Assembly: GCA_028713555.1 (NCBI GenBank)
Contig: JAQTOA010000001.1
Span: 186,001 to 250,000, forward strand
Origin: Sterolibacterium sp.
Lineage (GTDB): Bacteria; Pseudomonadota; Gammaproteobacteria; Burkholderiales; Rhodocyclaceae
Direction of reading: 5' to 3'
DNA: 64,000 nucleotides
Shown here: piece after piece, positions 62,259 through 64,000 of the stretch
How the letters are laid out: every line of letters begins with the position of its first letter
How positions within the stretch are numbered: the first letter of the stretch is position 1
Position numbers and translations under genes: made by a program
Notes under the pieces: model-generated
Database searches by the model: none
The model's input: only the letters and a program-made list of their open reading frames with translations
What the model was told of the DNA's origin: nothing

Positions 62259-63206
62259 CTAGCCGCTCCGTCCGGAGTCGGTTGCCGCCCGCCTGCGATA
62301 TTCGCCAGGTGTGCACCCCAGTATTCGAGTGAATGCGGACGACATATGGCTCAAGGACGAAAAACCGCATTGAGTAGCTATCTCCGTCAAGGATAGCCGG
62401 CTTTCCTCAATAAGTTCGTATGCGCGTTCCACTCGGCACTTGATGATATAGCGGTGAACTGGCACGCCGACCGCTTCTTGAAATCGGCGGCGCAGGAGAG
62501 CGGGAGACATTCTCTGCAATGATGCCAAGTGGGCGATCGTCAAAGTGTCATTTGCATGGGAGTGAATATGCAGCAAAATTTCGTTGATCGCCGGGTCCGG
62601 CGTACGCATCATCTCGCCAGAGTGATTGCCGCACGAAAGCCACTCCAGTTGGGCCGTGAAAGCATCGATGATTCGCTCTGCGTACCTCTCGGGAAGAGAG
62701 ATTGTTGATGATGTGGCGATCCCCAATAGCTGACGCGATAATGCGGGTAGTACCCGATCACGAACTTGAAACGGCGCACGGCTGTTCCCGATGATTTTTC
62801 TCAGAGCATCCTGTGTGGCGCCAGAAGTATAGATGACTTGAAACCAGAAGGTTCCTTGCGGGGCTCTCCAGTGAGTTCCTGCACCAGTTGGCAGTAGTAT
62901 CAACCGATAAGGGATGGAAGTGAAAATTTCGCGTTCGCTATCACTCGCGTTATCCACAACTGCATCGAGTTTCCTACCGTAATGAATCGCAATCAACGCC
63001 ATGGGCAAGGCTTCGAAAGTCGCAGGTGGCGCCGCAACATACGATTCGATCGCGAAATGGGGCTGTTCCTGATTTTCCCAGCGGATTGCGGGGGGGGTGC
63101 GGACGGCCTTTTGCACCAATAGCGAAGTCTTCCTGAATTGCGGGTCTGTCAGCTCGTGGATGTTCTTGAGCTCACTTACCGCTTCCCGATGTGAATTGTC
63201 GATCAT
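62259..63206 (-). CDS. AraC family transcriptional regulator
   Basis: A 315-residue regulator. The C-terminal 100 residues contain two helix-turn-helices: LTIAHLASLQRMSPALLRRR and LTEIATQCGFSSLSHMSSAF, ending in CTPGEYRRR. The N-terminal part is a cupin-like AraC ligand domain with EIFTSIPYRLILLPTGAGTH. This group (AraC N-terminal domain DUF6597/CupinB-like) often responds to hydrophobic compounds. Divergent or convergent positions suggest it regulates the flavoprotein cluster. The Shine-Dalgarno is weak. Convergent with the reductase gene (32-nt gap). Confidence 0.88.
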   Translation of the reverse strand: MIDNSHREAVSELKNIHELTDPQFRKTSLLVQKAVRTPPAIRWENQEQPHFAIESYVAAPPATFEALPMALIAIHYGRKLDAVVDNASDSEREIFTSIPYRLILLPTGAGTHWRAPQGTFWFQVIYTSGATQDALRKIIGNSRAPFQVRDRVLPALSRQLLGIATSSTISLPERYAERIIDAFTAQLEWLSCGNHSGEMMRTPDPAINEILLHIHSHANDTLTIAHLASLQRMSPALLRRRFQEAVGVPVHRYIIKCRVERAYELIEESRLSLTEIATQCGFSSLSHMSSAFTRILGCTPGEYRRRAATDSGRSG

Positions 63207-63219
63207 AAGTGTTTAAACC

Positions 63220-63247
63220 ACCGGCTTTAGCCGGTCAGCTTTAGCTG
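63220..63247. repeat. Two tandem small hairpins between the AraC and tonB genes
   Basis: accggc-ttta-gccggt at 63220-63235 is immediately followed by cagct-tt-agctg at 63236-63247. Both are perfect. They lie in the AraC leader and upstream of the tonB side, so could be operator sites or transcript structure. Confidence 0.5.
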
Positions 63248-63280
63248 CGAATATAGGGCACACAGAAAAGGAGGTTCGTC

Positions 63281-63310
63281 ATGGTGCCACAGTTGTTAGC
63301 GGTTGAGTAA
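63281..63310 (+). other. Nine-codon reading with a perfect ribosome-binding site (leader peptide candidate)
   Basis: AAAGGAGGT followed after 5 nt by ATG and a short reading MVPQLLAVE, then TAA. It is 83 nt upstream of the tonB GTG start. Such a strong site for such a short reading suggests a translated leader, or a relic of a displaced gene start. Confidence 0.45.
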
Positions 63311-63392
63311 ACCCGAAAGAACTGGTAGTAACATTATTTCCGGTCGCCCCGGGCGGTCCCGAGATTGTGTCGATTGAACTGGAGAAAGCCAC

Positions 63393-64000
63393 GTGGATTA
63401 TGCGCAGCAGCAGCGGTCACTGGGAAAACACCTTGTCGGCATTGCCGTTGTTCTGATATTGCACGTCATGGTCGGTTATGCCCTGGTTAACGGTTTGACG
63501 CGCAAAGTAGTGGAGGTGGTCAAGTCACCGATGGAAACCAGGATCATAGAGGAAGCGAACAACCCCCCCCCGGATTACACGCCGTTGCTACCGCTACCGA
63601 AGATGGCGCAACTGCCGACAGCCTTCGTGCCGTTACCCGAAGTGCAAATTCAGGCACTGGCGGCGCCGCATCCGGCCATATCCAGCACGACCAGCGTTGC
63701 CGCACCGGTGCGACAAGCATCGCCGGTCACCGTACCGCTGAGCGTAGGCGTGGCATGTCCCAACTCACAGCGGATTCGAACCGAGATTGAGTATCCGCCG
63801 CAGGCGCGTAGAGATGGGCTGGAAGGCCATGTCCTGATTGAATTTACCGTGGCATCAGATGGCTCGATCAAAGACGTCGACATCAAGTCGTCCACCAACC
63901 GGGTGTTTAACCACGTATCGACCGATGCCGTGCGCCAATTTAAATGTAACGCACAAGGCCGGGATGTCCGGGTGACCGTGCCCTTCTCCTTCAAGTTGGT
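63393..64000 (+). CDS. tonB: TonB family energy transducer (3' end outside window)
   Basis: A GTG start at 63393 with GGAGAAAG upstream opens a reading that runs to the window end (202 codons seen). An uncleaved N-terminal membrane helix (about 16-36, GIAVVLILHVMVGYALV) is followed by a Pro-rich periplasmic linker (NPPPDYTPLLPLPKM) and the TonB C-terminal domain: IEYPPQARRDGLEGHVLIEF, SDGSIKDVDIKSST and VPFSFKL. Only the last few residues are likely missing. ExbB/ExbD genes are expected downstream. It would energise outer-membrane uptake, possibly of the hydrophobic substrate. Confidence 0.92.
   Translation, partial: MDYAQQQRSLGKHLVGIAVVLILHVMVGYALVNGLTRKVVEVVKSPMETRIIEEANNPPPDYTPLLPLPKMAQLPTAFVPLPEVQIQALAAPHPAISSTTSVAAPVRQASPVTVPLSVGVACPNSQRIRTEIEYPPQARRDGLEGHVLIEFTVASDGSIKDVDIKSSTNRVFNHVSTDAVRQFKCNAQGRDVRVTVPFSFKL

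Noticed and set aside
1-64000. tRNA or rRNA genes, CRISPR arrays, insertion sequences, prophage
   Set aside because: I found no tRNA-like cloverleaf, no regularly spaced repeats and no transposase or integrase reading anywhere in the window.

Overview
The window looks like the chromosome of a GC-rich betaproteobacterium, most plausibly a Rhodocyclales/Sterolibacteriaceae-type denitrifier. The evidence is the order of a nearly complete division and cell-wall (dcw) cluster ending in ftsQ-ftsA-ftsZ-lpxC, a class A RNase P RNA, several c-di-GMP and two-component genes, and a large CoA-dependent catabolic region. Family-level taxonomy is inference.

Layout. 1-8.1 kb: the 3' part of an RND efflux permease, a DUF2892 protein, a DUF4202 protein, a PAS-GGDEF-EAL protein, an FKBP-type isomerase, a PLP aminotransferase and a small conserved protein. 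8.1-11.6 kb (minus): a signalling operon with an Hpt/HD-GYP protein, a receiver-TPR protein and a small histidine-kinase-like ATPase. 11.8-12.1 kb: rnpB. 12.2-13.9 kb (minus): a decayed EcoRII-type restriction locus with an HNH endonuclease. 14.2-31.7 kb: mraZ-rsmH-ftsL-ftsI-murF-mraY-murD-ftsW-murG-murC-murB-ddl-ftsQ-ftsA-ftsZ-lpxC, mostly with 4-nt start/stop overlaps; murE is absent from its usual place between ftsI and murF. 31.7-34.1 kb (minus): a sensor kinase and a receiver protein. 34.4-36.3 kb (minus): a secreted protein of unknown function behind a fragment of an MMPL/RND transporter. 36.8-41.2 kb: a heavy-metal two-component system with a palindromic operator, dsbB, a DsbA-like protein and a DmeF-type cation exporter.

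41.2-62.2 kb is a catabolic superlocus. On the minus strand are a FadB-like protein, a thiolase, MeaB and a small B12-binding mutase subunit. On the plus strand are a TetR regulator, an SDR, an acyl-CoA ligase, an LCAD-like acyl-CoA dehydrogenase, an aldehyde dehydrogenase, a second thiolase and a second FadB. These are followed by two phytoene-desaturase-like flavoproteins, two small paralogous membrane proteins, a [2Fe-2S] ferredoxin and a ferredoxin reductase. The last six-gene set resembles, from memory, the ctm locus of Castellaniella defragrans, whose CtmAB hydroxylates limonene to perillyl alcohol without oxygen. A consistent reading is: hydrocarbon hydroxylated by the two flavoproteins, electrons leaving through ferredoxin and its reductase, alcohol to aldehyde to acid by SDR and aldehyde dehydrogenase, CoA activation, then beta-oxidation by the dehydrogenase, FadB and thiolase. 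The real substrate cannot be read from sequence. An AraC regulator and the start of a tonB gene close the window.

Running through the window are several perfect inverted repeats with 2-4 nt loops. Two lie in frame inside coding sequences (the RND permease and MurD), where one arm copies neighbouring host sequence in reverse.
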